A stretch of DNA of 64,000 nucleotides from Cephalotus follicularis (GCA_001972305.1 BDDD01002926.1:176035-240034); one strand, 5' to 3'. Counted from the stretch's first letter, positions 9,257 through 21,574 are shown. The notes: generated by a model from the sequence alone, not told the origin. Numbers and translations: made by a program.

Positions 9257-10706
9257 TGGATATAAAAGCTCAGTATATCACAATTTCAAAAATTATGATT
9301 TCATCAAATCATTTTAAAATAAAAACATTTCCCAAACCATTACCATAAATCGTACTCAAACGATATAGTTTCATATACTTTCATAATCAGAAAAATCAAC
9401 TCATTTAACTTCACAATAAGGAGATGATTGCATATCATTTCGTAAACATATCGTAACTGATTTCATAAAGTCAGAATATTTACTTCATAAAATATCAAAT
9501 GACTTTATTTCCAAAACCCAAATATCCGGAATTCATAAACCAAAAGGAAGCATATTCATAAAACCGAGTGATAACAAAAACCAGAATCTGTATTTAATCT
9601 CAAACAGAACAGAAACAGTAAGAATATGTCAGGGAACGAAAAATCCGTACTTCATTTACTAAACAAAAGTAAAACTGAATTTATTTCAATAAAATCGGAG
9701 GATGATGACCAAAAAACGAAGGAATCCGAACGTTTTCACAATCAGAAATCAACTCATTTTAATTCACCATAAAAGAGATGATCGCATAGCATTTCATAAA
9801 CAAATCAGGAATGAGCATGTATAAAGTCAGAATATTTAATTTCGTAAGAATGTCAAAACCGACTTTAGTTCCAGAACGTGTCAAAACCCGAAACATAACA
9901 ACGTTCATAAAATCCAAAGGCGCGTGGGCTCACGCGCCGCCGCTGGCCGGCGCGTGTCTGTCACGCGTCGCCGGTCAGTCACTAAGAAGGGCCGATCTGG
10001 ACCGTTTGAGGCTGGTGATTCCATATCTGGGGCGCGTTTGCCATGAATCGACCGCGTTTGGCCAAAAGGAAGACGTTTGACCACGGCTGGACTTTGTGCT
10101 GATCTGCTTTTCCGGCGTCGCCAAGGGTCGAGGCCGGTCGGGTTCGCTTCCTCTCGTCGTCAGGATGCCGAATATGTGATTGTCTTGCCATGACGATCAC
10201 CAGAGAGAGAGAATCGACGCTCGACAGTGGCGGGGAGAGAAGACGTCACGCACGCCGTAGGAGATGTCGGCCGGTGCAGGGGTTGGGTCTGGTGGACTCG
10301 GGACGTCATGGGGGTTCGACCGGTGTCTTCGCCGGTGCCATATCGGCACCAACGCCGATGACAGCAGTGGAGGTGGGAGAGAGAACGGGAGAGAGAGGGT
10401 TGGCCGGGAGAGAGAGAGAGTGTGTGTGTGTGTGGGAGAGAAACATTTTTTTAATACAAAATAGGGTTTCTTTTGTTTTTACAATGCTGAAATGGTTTTA
10501 ACACAAAAATAAAAAGCCAAAATTTATTTTATTAATTCATAGACTTAATAACAAAACCCACTAGGCTAATGCCAAAACCCGCTTAGCCTAGCCAAAAGCA
10601 AAACAAACCGAAAAACGGGCAGTCCACAAACAGAAAAACAATCGACAGCCCACACGAAACATATCGAAAAGCCCGAAAATTCTATACGGAAAAACGGGAT
10701 ATTACA

Positions 10707-11429
10707 TTAAGGATGTTCTATACCTAGTTCCTTAAAGCCAACTGATTTGAGAATAACTTGTCGAAAGCTCGATACATGGGTCTTATAGAAAGCTTAAGAG
10801 GCTAAGACATTGCAAGAATTTAAGTTAGTAAAATTATTGTGTTAGAACTGTTAAATCTGAAGTACTTAATACTTTGAGTGTCTGGTGTTTGCTCCATCCA
10901 TGACATTTCAAATGGAAAAGAGTGGAAGAATATGTCTGATGAAAAGAAAGCAAAAAGAAAGAATATATATATATATGATAGTGCTAAAAGTTCTTTTGTT
11001 CGACTCCGAAGTAGGATTTTATGATTCGGAGAATGCATATCTTGATTGGTATATATTGTGGAAAAATAGAAAATTTTGTTTAAGCTCCTTAATTAAGATG
11101 TGTTTTGATTCTAGAACTTGGAACGAGATAATAAAATTCAAGTATGGGGGTGTTCTATGAATTTTTGACATTTTACTTATTTTCAAAGTTTTGATGAAAT
11201 AAATTTTGTGTGTTTATTCACTGGAAAACACTCACGAGACAAAATTCGTCCATTAGGGTCACCTAGTGGTTTAACGGCTTGTTGCATATGCTAAATGAAA
11301 TCGTGATTCCTACGAAAGTGAGTTAGGTTTTTGTTTATGCTTTTTATTTTTAAGATTGTGTTTATGTTTTTGTTGTATCTTTCCATTTGGTTTGCTTGAG
11401 GACAAGCAAACGTTAAGTATGGAGGTATT
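10707..11429 (+). other. 3' end of a Tat-type Ty3/gypsy element
   Basis: Non-coding AT-rich sequence ending in TTTGCTTGAGGACAAGCAAA, then a weak purine tract (AAGTATGGAGGTATT) just before an LTR. This arrangement is typical of the 3' untranslated region of Tat-type elements. No pol sequence remains upstream; the L LTR abuts it at 10706. Confidence 0.65.
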
Positions 11430-11593
11430 TGTTCAGCATAAAAATGTGTTGTTTTAATGATTTATTTGTGGTATTTTTATGCTTGGAATGGATTACTTTG
11501 GTTGTGTTGTGTTGATTTTCAGGTTCAAGGCTAAAAAGACCAAAGTGCATGAAGAATGAGTTAAATTGGCAAAATTCTGCAAAAAACAGAGTT

Positions 11594-12025
11594 AAGCGTC
11601 GACGCCTAGACCTTAAGCGTCGACGCCTAACCTTTAAGCGTTGACAGATTCGAAGAAAGCGTCGACGCTTTGCACTTTGACGAACAAATTCTGCAGATTT
11701 TATGATTTTTTTCAACACCAACCACTTTGACGTCAAGGTGCTGGGAATTCAACATTAAGACGTCAACGCTATAATTTAGACGTCAACGCCAAAAGTGCAC
11801 AATTCGGACAGTAGCTTTACACGTTAACGCGCAAATAGGGAAGACGTCAACGCCATCCTCCTACACAACTTAAGCGTCGACGCCTTACTTAAGCGTTAAC
11901 GCTTAACATTCTAATCAGACAAAGAACGCCACATTCACGTCGATGCTTAGCAACTTCAAAGTATCACTGTGCCAACACTTACACAAAGCGTTGACGCCCA
12001 ACATTTAAGCGTTAACGTGTACGCC
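11594..12025. repeat. GTCGAC-core palindrome cluster in the Tat LTR (arms AAGC/GCTT)
   Basis: About a dozen copies, for example AAGCGTCGACGCCT at 11594 and 11615 and GCGTCGACGC at 11659. Variants include GACGTCAACGC (11760, 11779, 11842) and AAGCGTTAACGCTT (11892), which remains a perfect palindrome with changed centre. The cluster ends 100 bp before the TATA box. Confidence 0.85.
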
Positions 12026-12124
12026 GTCTGACAAAAATTGAAAGTTTTAAGCTTGTAATTATTTCCTTAAGCAGTTTTAAGTAGGTTAAACCTTTTCCTT
12101 TTCTTGTTTGCACGGGATTTTATG

Positions 12125-12132
12125 TATAAATA
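12125..12132 (+). promoter_or_regulatory. TATA box of the Tat LTR
   Basis: TATAAATAGAGG, a strong plant TATA box. It divides U3 (with the main palindrome cluster) from the transcribed part of the LTR. Confidence 0.7.
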
Positions 12133-12431
12133 GAGGAAGCTAGGTCACAAAAACGTGTGAACAAAGTTAGTGACAGGCTTTGTAACCACATTTCTTTATC
12201 AATTTCAGTTTTTATTTTACAATGTTTAGTAGCTAAACTCTTTAAGGTTTCTAGAGAAGAACAAGCCTAGATTGTAATGTTTCAACTCCATAAATAAAAT
12301 CCTTGAAGTTTTAATTTGTTCTTCAATTTTTTACCTTCACACTCACTTTGTCTGTCTAATTAAAATCCACAAACACCTTGTCGGTGAATACGAACGTTAG
12401 TGAATGAATGGTTCTTAATGCGATCAGTGGA

Positions 12432-12584
12432 GTCTACTCATGTGGTTTGTCACGTCGAACACACTTCTTATAGACCTAGCATGTCTACTCATACGTTTTG
12501 CCGCCGCTGCCGTACTTCGTATAGACCTAGCGTGACTACTCATACGTCTTGTCATCACAGTCGCACTCCATATCGACTTAGCTG
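12432..12584. repeat. Three 51-bp tandem repeats
   Basis: Units at 12432, 12483 and 12534, each starting G(T/A)CTACTCAT and ending ATAGACCTAGC or a close variant. The middles differ considerably. They lie downstream of the TATA box. Confidence 0.8.
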
Positions 12585-12765
12585 CCATTGGTTAACAAGG
12601 TTTGATCAATCAAGTAAGTGAGTTATTCAATACAATCTATGGTGAGTCTCTATACCCTAAAACTGTTTTTCTCTCGCATATTTAGTTTTGTTTTATTTAT
12701 TGCTTTGATAGTTGATTATTTGGTTGCTTTAATTTCTGTTTATTTTTGCATCAGTAACTTTAAAC

Positions 12766-12846
12766 GTCGACGCCTACCCTGTAAGCGTCGACGCATTTCT
12801 TCCTTAATCATATTCAAGTCGACGCCTTGACAAAGCGTCGACGCCT
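12766..12846. repeat. Second GTCGAC-core cluster in the Tat LTR
   Basis: Four copies in 80 bp: ACGTCGACGCCT, AAGCGTCGACGCA, AAGTCGACGCC and AAGCGTCGACGCC. Lies downstream of the TATA box, so it would be transcribed. Confidence 0.8.
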
Positions 12847-13021
12847 TCATCCCCTATTTTGATTATTTAATATATTTGCATAATTAGGAGTAGTTTTCAT
12901 AATTAAACTTTGATTTCGTATACTTCGCTTAGGTAGAATAGATTACAACTAGTTTAACGTTTCCCTGTTTTCGACCTGTTACTGCATGATACGTGCACTT
13001 GCGGCTATAAATTTTAAAACA

Positions 13022-14042
13022 TTCTTTTTATGTGAACACCAAGTCACCCATAGGATCAAGCACATACCCTCTCGAAATCATATCACAAATCATGAATACG
13101 TTAACAGAAGACAAACGGGATACAAATCCCAATCAATATCGCATATCATGAGAAAACATGGCACATATGAAACAACATGACTCTCAATAATAAAGTAGAG
13201 GAAGGGAATATCCCACTCACTGATTTACGGAAAGTAACAACCGCTGATTAACCCCTCGATGGCTCTGGATCGAATACTGGATCCAAGTCTACAACGTCAT
13301 CACATGACAATATCCATAAGCATACTTTCGATGCTTATACTATGAATTGCATATAATGCACGTATAAACTATATCATGGCTATATCCCACGCTTTCACCG
13401 TTTCCATTGCTATAGCATTTTACCGCTCACATATCAATATCTCCGTAAAATCACTTCATCATTTATGTGTATCGCTATAGTCACAAGCTTATTACCAATT
13501 ACACCAATAAATTATACCTTCTAGTTGAAATGTTCTATGCATAAGAACATAGTTAGATTAACTTCAACTATTAAATTCATCAATATTTTCATGTCTTATA
13601 GTATCCTACTCATTAGAAAAACATTATTAATCTCATATACTTTCCTACTTTCACTTTAACACAAAATTTGGCATTCCAATCCATTTGAATATATATATAT
13701 ATATAATCACTTACTAATATTTCCATTCCATCATTTATTCCAATATCTCCACCATCACTAATACCATTTATCATTTAACATAACACAACTTCATTAAACA
13801 CATCAATTAATTCCAATTACCTATAATTACCTTCAATTTCTTCATCCACATGCTTACTAACATCTTTAATTATTATTAGAACCATAGAGAAATTCATTTC
13901 TCCATACCAATCCTTAACATGAAATTTTAAGGATAAAAGTAACAAGTAATTCATAGAAATTTCATCTCATTACACCTTAATTATCCTTAAACCACATTCA
14001 AAAATCATTTCTCTTTCACCTATAAAAAACCCGAAAATTACA
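13022..14042 (-). repeat. Family J LTR fragment (outer half)
   Basis: Resembles the second half of the J LTR at about 15960-17000 (shared CATGACTCTCA/CTCATAAT, GGGAACATCCCACTCACT-like and following blocks). It ends CCCGAAAATTACA at 14042. Only five bases (GGAGG) separate it from the next LTR. The inner half is missing. Confidence 0.6.
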
Positions 14043-14047
14043 GGAGG

Positions 14048-17000
14048 TGTGACACGCCCCGTTTCCCCCACACCCCTCTAGGAGACGGGCCGTGCCAGGA
14101 GGAAGGATACACCACAAAGATCCTCTACCTCAGACATCTATCCTCAACGCATAAGCCTAAGATTTAAAGCCGTGAGATCCGACGTAAAAACACGTCACAA
14201 GGAACTGACTATCCAAGCTCCCCTAAATGACCACATACGCTAAGGCGCTAAAGCTACGCTACACTCGAGCTCTCAAAACGTCGGCGTCTTACTATGTAAT
14301 ATCAACACATGGCTGGTCGGGAGGCCGGGCAAAAACTAAACCGAGGGGTCAAACCTTATCACACAACGCTACACCCTATGCCCGAGGACTAGGTTCACGC
14401 GCTAGCTGCCCTGCCCTCAACCCTAGAGGTCGGGTCTGACAATTGCCGAGGAGTCCTACCACACCACCTATGGTCGGACAAGACTCCAAGAGCCATCTCG
14501 GAAGCTCGGCACTAAGCCATCTACATACATAGTAAAACCTCAACAACCATCATAAAGATTCGCACAAACCTATAAATGCATAAAATCATCAAAACTATAT
14601 TATTGCTTCACCGAGCAATCACAAAATACTAGAGGTAACATAATCCAAAGATTGTACGTATACAGAGATGATTTACAAAATTACAAGGTTCTAATGATTC
14701 TCATGATCTACTGCAGAATATATACCAAAACCCAAGATGCCCCCAATGCATGCCTTGGCTTTCTAGCCGAGAAGCCAGCTAGGGTGCTCACGCCAAGGTC
14801 TACCTATCCAAAACACGCCTTGACCTGTGGATAGAAAGAACTTCAAACCACGACTTCCACTACATAAAAACTGAGAGGGGATTAGTCCAACTGACTAGTG
14901 AGCGAGAACAAGGAATTCCCTGAGCGATCCACAATCATTGGAAACGCTAAAGGCAACATCTCATGTTATGCCCCAACTGGGCTGACAACAATACATATAA
15001 CACTGCTCAAATAAAACAGAGAAAGACGTGAATATGTATATGTCAAGAGAAATAAGAGAGTAAAGAGAAAGACATCATAGCAACCAACTCAATGACCGAT
15101 CTCAATGAAAAAGGTAATAATATGCCGAGGAGCCATCCACTTTGAGAAATCAAACAAATGATCAAGAACTCCAAGGATCACATAGATCATAGGAACACTG
15201 GTACTGCGCGGATTCACATACTCACTTACCACCCACATCGTGGCCATACATACCACTGCCGGAACCATCTCGGCCATATCATCCTCTGCACTACCGAAAT
15301 CACATTAGCCTCCACAAGTAACAGCTCTGCCGGAACCACATCAGTGAGGTCATGGGCTACATGATTTTACACATCCCTCATATACGCATATAGATGCCAC
15401 ATGTCCAGAGCACAACACCACATGAACTTCGATCAAAGGGCTATAGAAGCTCCACCCTCGTTGGCAATCACATAGCTGAACATCGACTAAGGGGCCCACA
15501 AATCACCGCTCAGCACCACCCTTGTCAGCAATCACATTGGAGAACTTCAACTAAGAGGTAAGCGAATCACCGCTCGAACCTTCTCTAGTTGGTAATCTCA
15601 TGTTCGAGCACTCAACATGGTCTAACCAAAGAAGTAGCAGATCCGTCGGCTGCACTCACACAACATACCATCATAGACCAAGGGGATGAGCAGATCCAGG
15701 TAACGGAACCCGAGGATAGTCACACCCAACAACCCATTATAGACAATGCAACTGCTGAATGGAATTGGGATCCAACGCCACCCTCTTCCTCAGCCACATG
15801 AGTCTCACATACCCGAGCTTACCAGTACCCAGCATCCGAGAACAACACATGATATCAAGAAGCACGAAATACTATCAACAATAGGGGAAAGCATATCAAC
15901 CTAAGACATTGAGCATACCTACTCGGAAACAGTATTTCAACATGCAACCGTCAAGAAAGAGAACAGGAAAACAAATCCTGGTCAAGCATTAATATCATGG
16001 AAAAACAAGGCATATTATACAATAAGACTCTCATAATCAAATGATAAAAAGGGAACATCCCACTCACTAGCAACCCGCAAGTCCTCTAACTAGCTCCCTT
16101 GCTGCGCGAACTCCACGACTGGGTCTTCTTCTACAAGATCAACACACACAACAAACTTAGCACCAACTGCTCTAACATACGCCCGAACAACATGCATGAA
16201 CATCCATATACATAAAAGCCACAACAAAGCCTATATGGCCTTCACATTTCCATCACTCTTCTTGGAAACTACCATAGAAGACACAACACATCACACAGCT
16301 ATATCAACCTAAGAGGAAGGACACTTACCTTGCTAAACTCGTAGTCGGCAAGAACGTTCCAAACCTCATATTCAACGAAACAAGCTTCAAAGAAGAACGA
16401 AGAAGAAAGGGAAAATCACTCAAGCAAGGTTTACCTTTTCCAAAGCAAAACTGACACAAGGTACGTGAAAAAAAACCTACTTCAGCCAAAATAGCACACA
16501 AATGCTAAAGCTTCCCCAAGAAGCTTCACACTTCCCAAGGTAGCATCACAATAAAAAATCCTCTTTCTCCACTTCATTGAGCCTCACCAACACCTAGCCC
16601 AAATCCAATAGGGCAAAAGGAAAAATTTTCTCAAGGCCCAAGCATTAATTTGTCAAAAATTAACACGATGTGTTACAAGGTGAAGGAGAGATTAATTCAT
16701 TCTAATATGCTTCAATTCCAAACATAATCACATCAATACTTCATAAGAACATCAATTCTCTCTTCACTCCAAAAGCATCCCAAAATTTGAAGAAAGAGAT
16801 AGAAGAAAATTAAATCATGTTATAAAGCTTCAATTCTAGTCTAGCTATCACGCATTATACAAGTATAATTCATCCCCTTAACCACTTGGTCTTAAACCCA
16901 AAATTTATGAAAAGAAATGCATGATCATCCACTTTAATCAAAAAGAAAAGTTATGGAAATTACTAGATATGGTAGGATATAGAAGAAGGAATCACTTCTA

Positions 17001-17599
17001 GCCTTGTTTCTTTGAGAAATTCTTGAAGAATGATGGAAGAAAGTGAGGACTTGCAAGAGGTGTAGGCGTCGAGTAAGCAAAAGTGAGAATGCTGTTTGTC
17101 TTCCTTTGTAAGACTTAAGAGTGAGCTTAATAGAATTTTCTAGCACTTTTGAGACTCCTCACTACTTGGCCGGTTTTTGACAAACCAATTGGGCCTTACT
17201 AATTCAGCATTTCGGTCATGGCACGAAGATGAGAATGGGGACACAATTTTTATTCATATTTGAGCATTATTGGACTTAAGGCATACTCACAAAATTGGGC
17301 CATACATAAAATGAACTTTGGGCCTTTAATTACACGGAAACTAACCTAATTTTGGGCCCTAAAAACATGAAAAATTCGGTCATATCTAATGAATTAAACT
17401 AGGGCCTTTAATCAAATAATTAAGTACATAATCCACCTTAGATATTTAGCCCATAATAAAATTAATGTCTTAATCTAGGAACGCATTAGTGCATGCTCTA
17501 AAATTTCACCAAATCACATATATCAAATTTATAATTGGCATGCCCCCAAAATAAACTCTTTGACCAACTATACTCCAAAATATAACACAGGGTGTTACA
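14048..17599 (-). repeat. 3' LTR of chromovirus J (3.55 kb)
   Basis: Plus-strand ends are TGTGACACGCCCCG and CAGGGTGTTACA. It is identified as a minus-strand 3' LTR because a polypurine tract and the end of pol lie immediately to its right. It contains a small inverted repeat TTAGTC-CAACT-GACTAG at 14882-14898. The many short ORFs are not conserved proteins. No GTCGAC cluster was seen. Confidence 0.75.
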
Positions 17600-17632
17600 G
17601 TATCCCCCCCTTTTTAGAATTTTGTCCTCATA
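17600..17632 (-). promoter_or_regulatory. Polypurine tract of element J
   Basis: The minus strand reads GGACAAAATTCTAAAAAG followed by GGGGGGGATAC directly before the 3' LTR, the standard arrangement for Tekay/Del-type chromoviruses. Confidence 0.8.
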
Positions 17633-17634
17633 AT

Positions 17635-17710
17635 TCATATACCTAATTTGTCGAAGAGAGCTAGGTACTGCCTCTTCATCACATCTTCGCGCTCCCAGTC
17701 ATATTCACAT
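17635..17710 (-). pseudogene. C-terminal end of a chromodomain integrase (element J)
   Basis: The last 25 codons of pol, reading DWEREDVMKRQYLALF and ending in TGA at 17635-17637. This is the end of the chromodomain that targets chromovirus integrase to chromatin (compare DEATWEREDD in element B). Everything upstream is deleted: the frame meets unrelated AT-rich sequence at about 17711. Confidence 0.7.
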
Positions 17711-17813
17711 TGACAAACCATCAAGTACTCCATTTAATCTCCCAAATCATATCAATAATTAACCTTACAAAATACATATTCATAGCCAAGGCTAAACTTC
17801 AAGAAATCAACAC

Positions 17814-17845
<32 letters not shown>

Positions 17846-17930
17846 CAACAATCCTTACCTTTAACCCATTCAATATCCACGCAATCCATTAATCAAACCT
17901 TATACACTATTTACATATGTCCTCTATTTC
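17711..17930. other. AT-rich junction between elements J and I, with a TA microsatellite
   Basis: No coding sequence. Includes a pure TA run at 17819-17845. It separates the 3' end of J from the gag of I, which have different LTRs, so a deletion or recombination joint must lie here. Confidence 0.6.
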
Positions 17931-19415
17931 CACTCAGGAATAGGAAGTGACTGTGGTAATCCTGAGGGAATCTGTCATTCTGCTTTAACCTGTTGACATG
18001 TCATAGGCTGTAGGTGTCAATCCCATAGGCTGTTTACCACGATCTCCTCTCACCACTAAAGGTGAACTGGTACTTGGACGGCCCAAATATTGTTGTCTAA
18101 AACCACGGCCTTGCTAATAACCAATACTTAGGTTCTGCTGAGAGCCTCCCTGATATCGATCCATACTCTCTAATTGATGGTTTCTCGTACCAAACCTGCC
18201 ATGAGGACACTCTCTATCCATGTGATCCATAGCTCCACAATTCATGCACTTACCAGCCTTGTACCAACAATCTTCAGATACATGGTTGGTGCATTGACAA
18301 TGCACGCGTGAATCAAAAAGAACCTAACTACCACCACTGGAAAGTCTAGAATGACCTCACTGTGTCCCCAAGTTCCTCTACTGAGAGCCCTGCCCTCTTC
18401 ACCTCTGCTGTGAACCTTGAGACTGCCTCCTATGTCATAAAAAACTGGTTGGACTGCTGATACTCTGAAGTGAACCACCCTGACTCTGGCTGGTGTTCCC
18501 TGATCTCTAGGACTTGTTACTACTCCCAGAACTCCTTCCTGACTGCCAATCAAAAGAAGCAGGCCTACTGCTACTAGCCTTAATCCTCAAGTTGCGCAGT
18601 TCTTCAGACACAGATTCAAGCTCTCTGACTCTGCTAGCCACCTCAAAGAAAGACCTCAATCGTAGTGGCACTAACTTCTGTCTGATGTCTGGTCTAAGCC
18701 CACTAAGAAACTTCTTGGCTTTCCTTGCCTCTATGCTAACCATGTGAGGGGAAATCCTTGCTAATTCAATAAACTTGGCCTCATACTGGGGCACAGTCAT
18801 GCTACCATACACTAGGAACTCGGCCTTCTTCTTGTCAACCTCTGTATCGGGAAAATACTTCTCATTGAACTCTGTAACAAACAAATCCCAAGACCTCACT
18901 ATCCCCGATTCCTCCCAAGAAGAATCAACCATCCTCCACCAATGCTCTGCCTCACACTGTAGCATATATTTTGCAAAAACAACTTTCTGTAAGTCTGAAG
19001 ACTCCAAGAACCCGAAGATCTTGTCCATTTGCATCAACTATCACTCAAAGGCAACAGCATCAGAAGCCTCTGTGAAAGTTGGAAGATTTAGCTTCAAGAA
19101 CCTGATCAAAGGATCCTTCCTGCGTGCAAAACGATTAACTAGTCTCTCTACTGCTTTTGCACGTCCAACTGTTCTAGGAGCTGCGGCTTGACCTGATGCA
19201 GCCACTTGGCACTGCAAGAGCTCATTCATCTAGGCCATAGTGGCAAATATATCTCTTAGGAAATGCCTTGGCCCTCCTTCAGCAGGCGTAACAAATTCCA
19301 CATCTGGTGCCATATTACTTTCTTCTGGTTCTTCAACACCCCTACTGGCCCTGGTGCGTCTAGTCGACGGCCCACCTTTGGCTCTTCTAGCAGTTCCTCC
19401 ATGGCGACCTTCCAT
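17931..19415 (-). pseudogene. Chromovirus gag of element I
   Basis: Structural capsid polyprotein that would form the cytoplasmic particle. It starts at the ATG at 19415 (MEGRHGG, arginine-rich N-terminus). The capsid core (LIRFLKL, HWWRMVDSSWEESG, VPQYEAKFIELARISPHMV) lies at about residues 110-290. The nucleocapsid has a damaged CX2CX4HX4C knuckle near 18290 and a clear one, CMNCGAMDHMDREC, near 18215. The frame from 19415 to 18114 is interrupted by stops (including 19230-19232, the region at 19038-19044, and 18507-18509), but the pieces stay in one frame, so decay is by substitution. It matches the gag of element C (45205) in order and motifs. Pol is missing. Confidence 0.85.
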
Positions 19416-19555
19416 ATCTACCTTGTAAAAGTGAAAAGGTTAGGTGTCCACTTATCGCAACCATAATTATAATATAACTGAACAATAACAATATTATCCA
19501 TAACACTTAGTTCCAATAGCCAAGGATCCTATCCTGGCATAGCCAACTGAAAGTA
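19416..19555 (-). other. 5' leader of element I
   Basis: Short untranslated stretch between PBS and gag start. It resembles the leader of element C at 45028-45204 (shared GCCAGGATAGGATCCTTGG read on the element's sense strand). Confidence 0.65.
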
Positions 19556-19568
19556 GGCTCTGATACCA
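19556..19568 (-). promoter_or_regulatory. Primer-binding site, initiator tRNA-Met type (element I)
   Basis: The minus strand reads TGGTATCAGAGCC, a 13-nt perfect match to the usual plant chromovirus PBS, 6 nt from the LTR end. Confidence 0.9.
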
Positions 19569-20279
19569 CTCAATTGTCACACCCCGAACAATGGGAGAAC
19601 CCCACGGCCTGACGCTTGGCAAACCGTCTATGCGATACATCCATATAATCATAGCATAATTTCAAAAATATGCTATAATAAAAAATTTAACAACCATACA
19701 ACGGAAAACCATTCAAACACTTACATAAATGAATCCAAGTTGATACATAACATTGAATACATATGTCTACAGCACTGCCACAAGCCGGTAGGTCGATAAA
19801 ACAAAACTTATACAATAAGGCGTCTTATATAAGGTAGATAAAAGCAAATTGAACTGCAGCTGGAACTCCTGCCCTGTGGTCCGGTCTATCTTTTCACTTC
19901 GAGGTATCCTTTGTACTCGTTCCTAAAGGTGTGCCTATTTCTAGAATGGGTCAACCAAACACAGTTATGTAGGTAATACTAGATACAATGAAGTGAAAAT
20001 ATATATACAAATTTATGCATGGCATGTGAAATTCATGAATGCCAATTATGGAAAACATTATTACATCAACCGTCCCTAAGCGGTAGCATACTTCACGAGT
20101 CCTAACCATAGAAATTACCATCCATACACCCTAGGTCTACAGACACTCGGTAAGACAATCCATAACCATCTAGGGATACAAACAATCAATAAGGTATAAG
20201 TACTACTCTGCTTCTCAGGCCCGAGCTAGTACCTCCATCGTCTATACACCCTCCGTGTCATAACCATATGGAGTCGAGA

Positions 20280-20410
20280 TAACACTGACCACGCCATGCA
20301 TACCATAATACTAGTCCCCTTAGGTTCTAGCCCATAACCATTTCCATACCATACCATCCATACCATAATGCTAGTCCCCTTAGGTTCCAACCCATAACCA
20401 TATTTCCATT
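20280..20410. repeat. Imperfect duplication of about 62 bp in the I LTR
   Basis: Two copies containing ATGCTAGTCCCCTTAGG or ATACTAGTCCCCTTAGG followed by CCCATAACCAT. It occupies the same LTR region as the 37-bp repeats of D1 and D2. Confidence 0.6.
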
Positions 20411-20603
20411 TGGTACTCTATACCTATAGGTCCAGCCACAATGCGATGTCTCCCCATAGGTTCACCCTAAAGTCGGTTTCTATATGTCCCTTTAATACTT
20501 TGTTCCCATAGGTCCATCCACAATGCGGTGTCTTCCCGTAGGTTCACCCCTAAAGTGGGTTCCTATTGGTCCATACAACTTCCATATTACGTGGTCAAAC
20601 ACT

Positions 20604-20633
20604 CCTAACCTCCATGATTGAGTGAAGATTAGG
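20604..20633. promoter_or_regulatory. Conserved nested hairpin of the D/C/I LTRs (copy in I)
   Basis: Outer stem CCTAA...TTAGG, inner stem CAT...GTG. Equivalent positions in D1, D2 and C carry compensating changes. Confidence 0.5.
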
Positions 20634-21574
20634 AACGGGTTATCTCATCAAGTCTCAAACAATAACAATCATAGTCCCTAACCATAAAACCCTTTAATAC
20701 CATAACCATAAAACCTTTTCTAAACCATAACCGTAAAACCATTTTACCATATTCATAAAACCATTTAAACCATTAAACCATTTAAGCCCTTTATAACCAT
20801 TGAACCATGACCTTAAAACCATTTAAATGATAGGAACCTAACCATAAAGGATCACGTGAGATCCATCCATCAGCCATTTCCATAACCATCCTTAACCATT
20901 TCCATATTACAAGTCCCTGACGGTTGTAGTCCATGATGGTGTTCGCTTAGGTCTAACCATACCGTACCATATCCATACTTCGGTCCCTATCAAAGTTAAT
21001 AAAGATCGTTTATTGAAACATCATCGCAATTTATTTTTAAGGTTTATTTGAAGATCAATTGTGTTAAATGAGGGTTCATATAGGTTACAGGGCCTTGGGG
21101 AGGCTTCCTATAGAACCCATTTGGAGATAAAAGAGTTTGGGGTTGAAAAGAGGTTAAAGCCATTATGTTTTGTATAAAACAGGGTGCAAAGAGCCAACCC
21201 TTTTGTGCAAAGCGTCGACGATGTAGGGCAAAACGTCGATGGTGTCACACCCTGTCTTCCACAAGACAACATATATGGAGATATCATATATAATAATAAT
21301 CCGGCATTCAACATTAAACAACATTCATTAACATAAGAGGAAGCATTTCATTGCCGGATCATAAAAATTATCCGCACGCAACCCATACTACGTGCTTATA
21401 CATCACCAACAATTATCCTTTTACATATTGGAATGTAAAATAACAACAACGGAGTATGATCGTTCATTTCAATACAATTAACATAGAAAACAACCTTAAC
21501 AAAATAGAAGCTCTCCAACAAAGCTTCGACAGCACTTCCCCGAACGCCTTCACTTAATCTAAAATTGTAGGGGG

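Larger units (their letters stand above)
7907..10706 (-). repeat. 5' LTR of chromovirus element L (2.8 kb)
   Basis: Plus-strand ends are TGTAACACCCCCGATTCGG and ACGGGATATTACA. It carries the hairpin CTGAG-CAAAC-CTCAG at 8281-8295, a 44-bp tandem repeat near 8852, a second hairpin at 9238-9256, and a CpG-rich module at 9921-10440. Presence of the PBS at its left shows it is a 5' LTR on the minus strand. It is related to the family A LTRs (shared CGCGGCTGAGCAAACCTCAG and GCATGCCTATGGTA blocks). Confidence 0.85.
11430..13021 (+). repeat. 3' LTR of a Tat-type element
   Basis: Starts TGTTCAGCATAAAAATGTG after the purine tract; I place the end near AAAACA at 13021, which is uncertain. Contains a palindrome cluster (11594-12025), a TATA box at 12125, a 51-bp repeat and a second small cluster (12766-12846). 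No PBS follows, so the sequence is truncated or rearranged against the family J fragment. Confidence 0.7.

Noticed and set aside
10885..11160. 91-codon ORF before the Tat LTR
   Set aside because: Lies in the 3' untranslated region of the Tat-type element, AT-rich, no domain, and no similarity to Tat pol.
14048..17599. Host gene between the chromoviruses
   Set aside because: The longest ORFs are under 75 codons and the region has LTR ends, a PPT and a repeated partner at 13022-14042.
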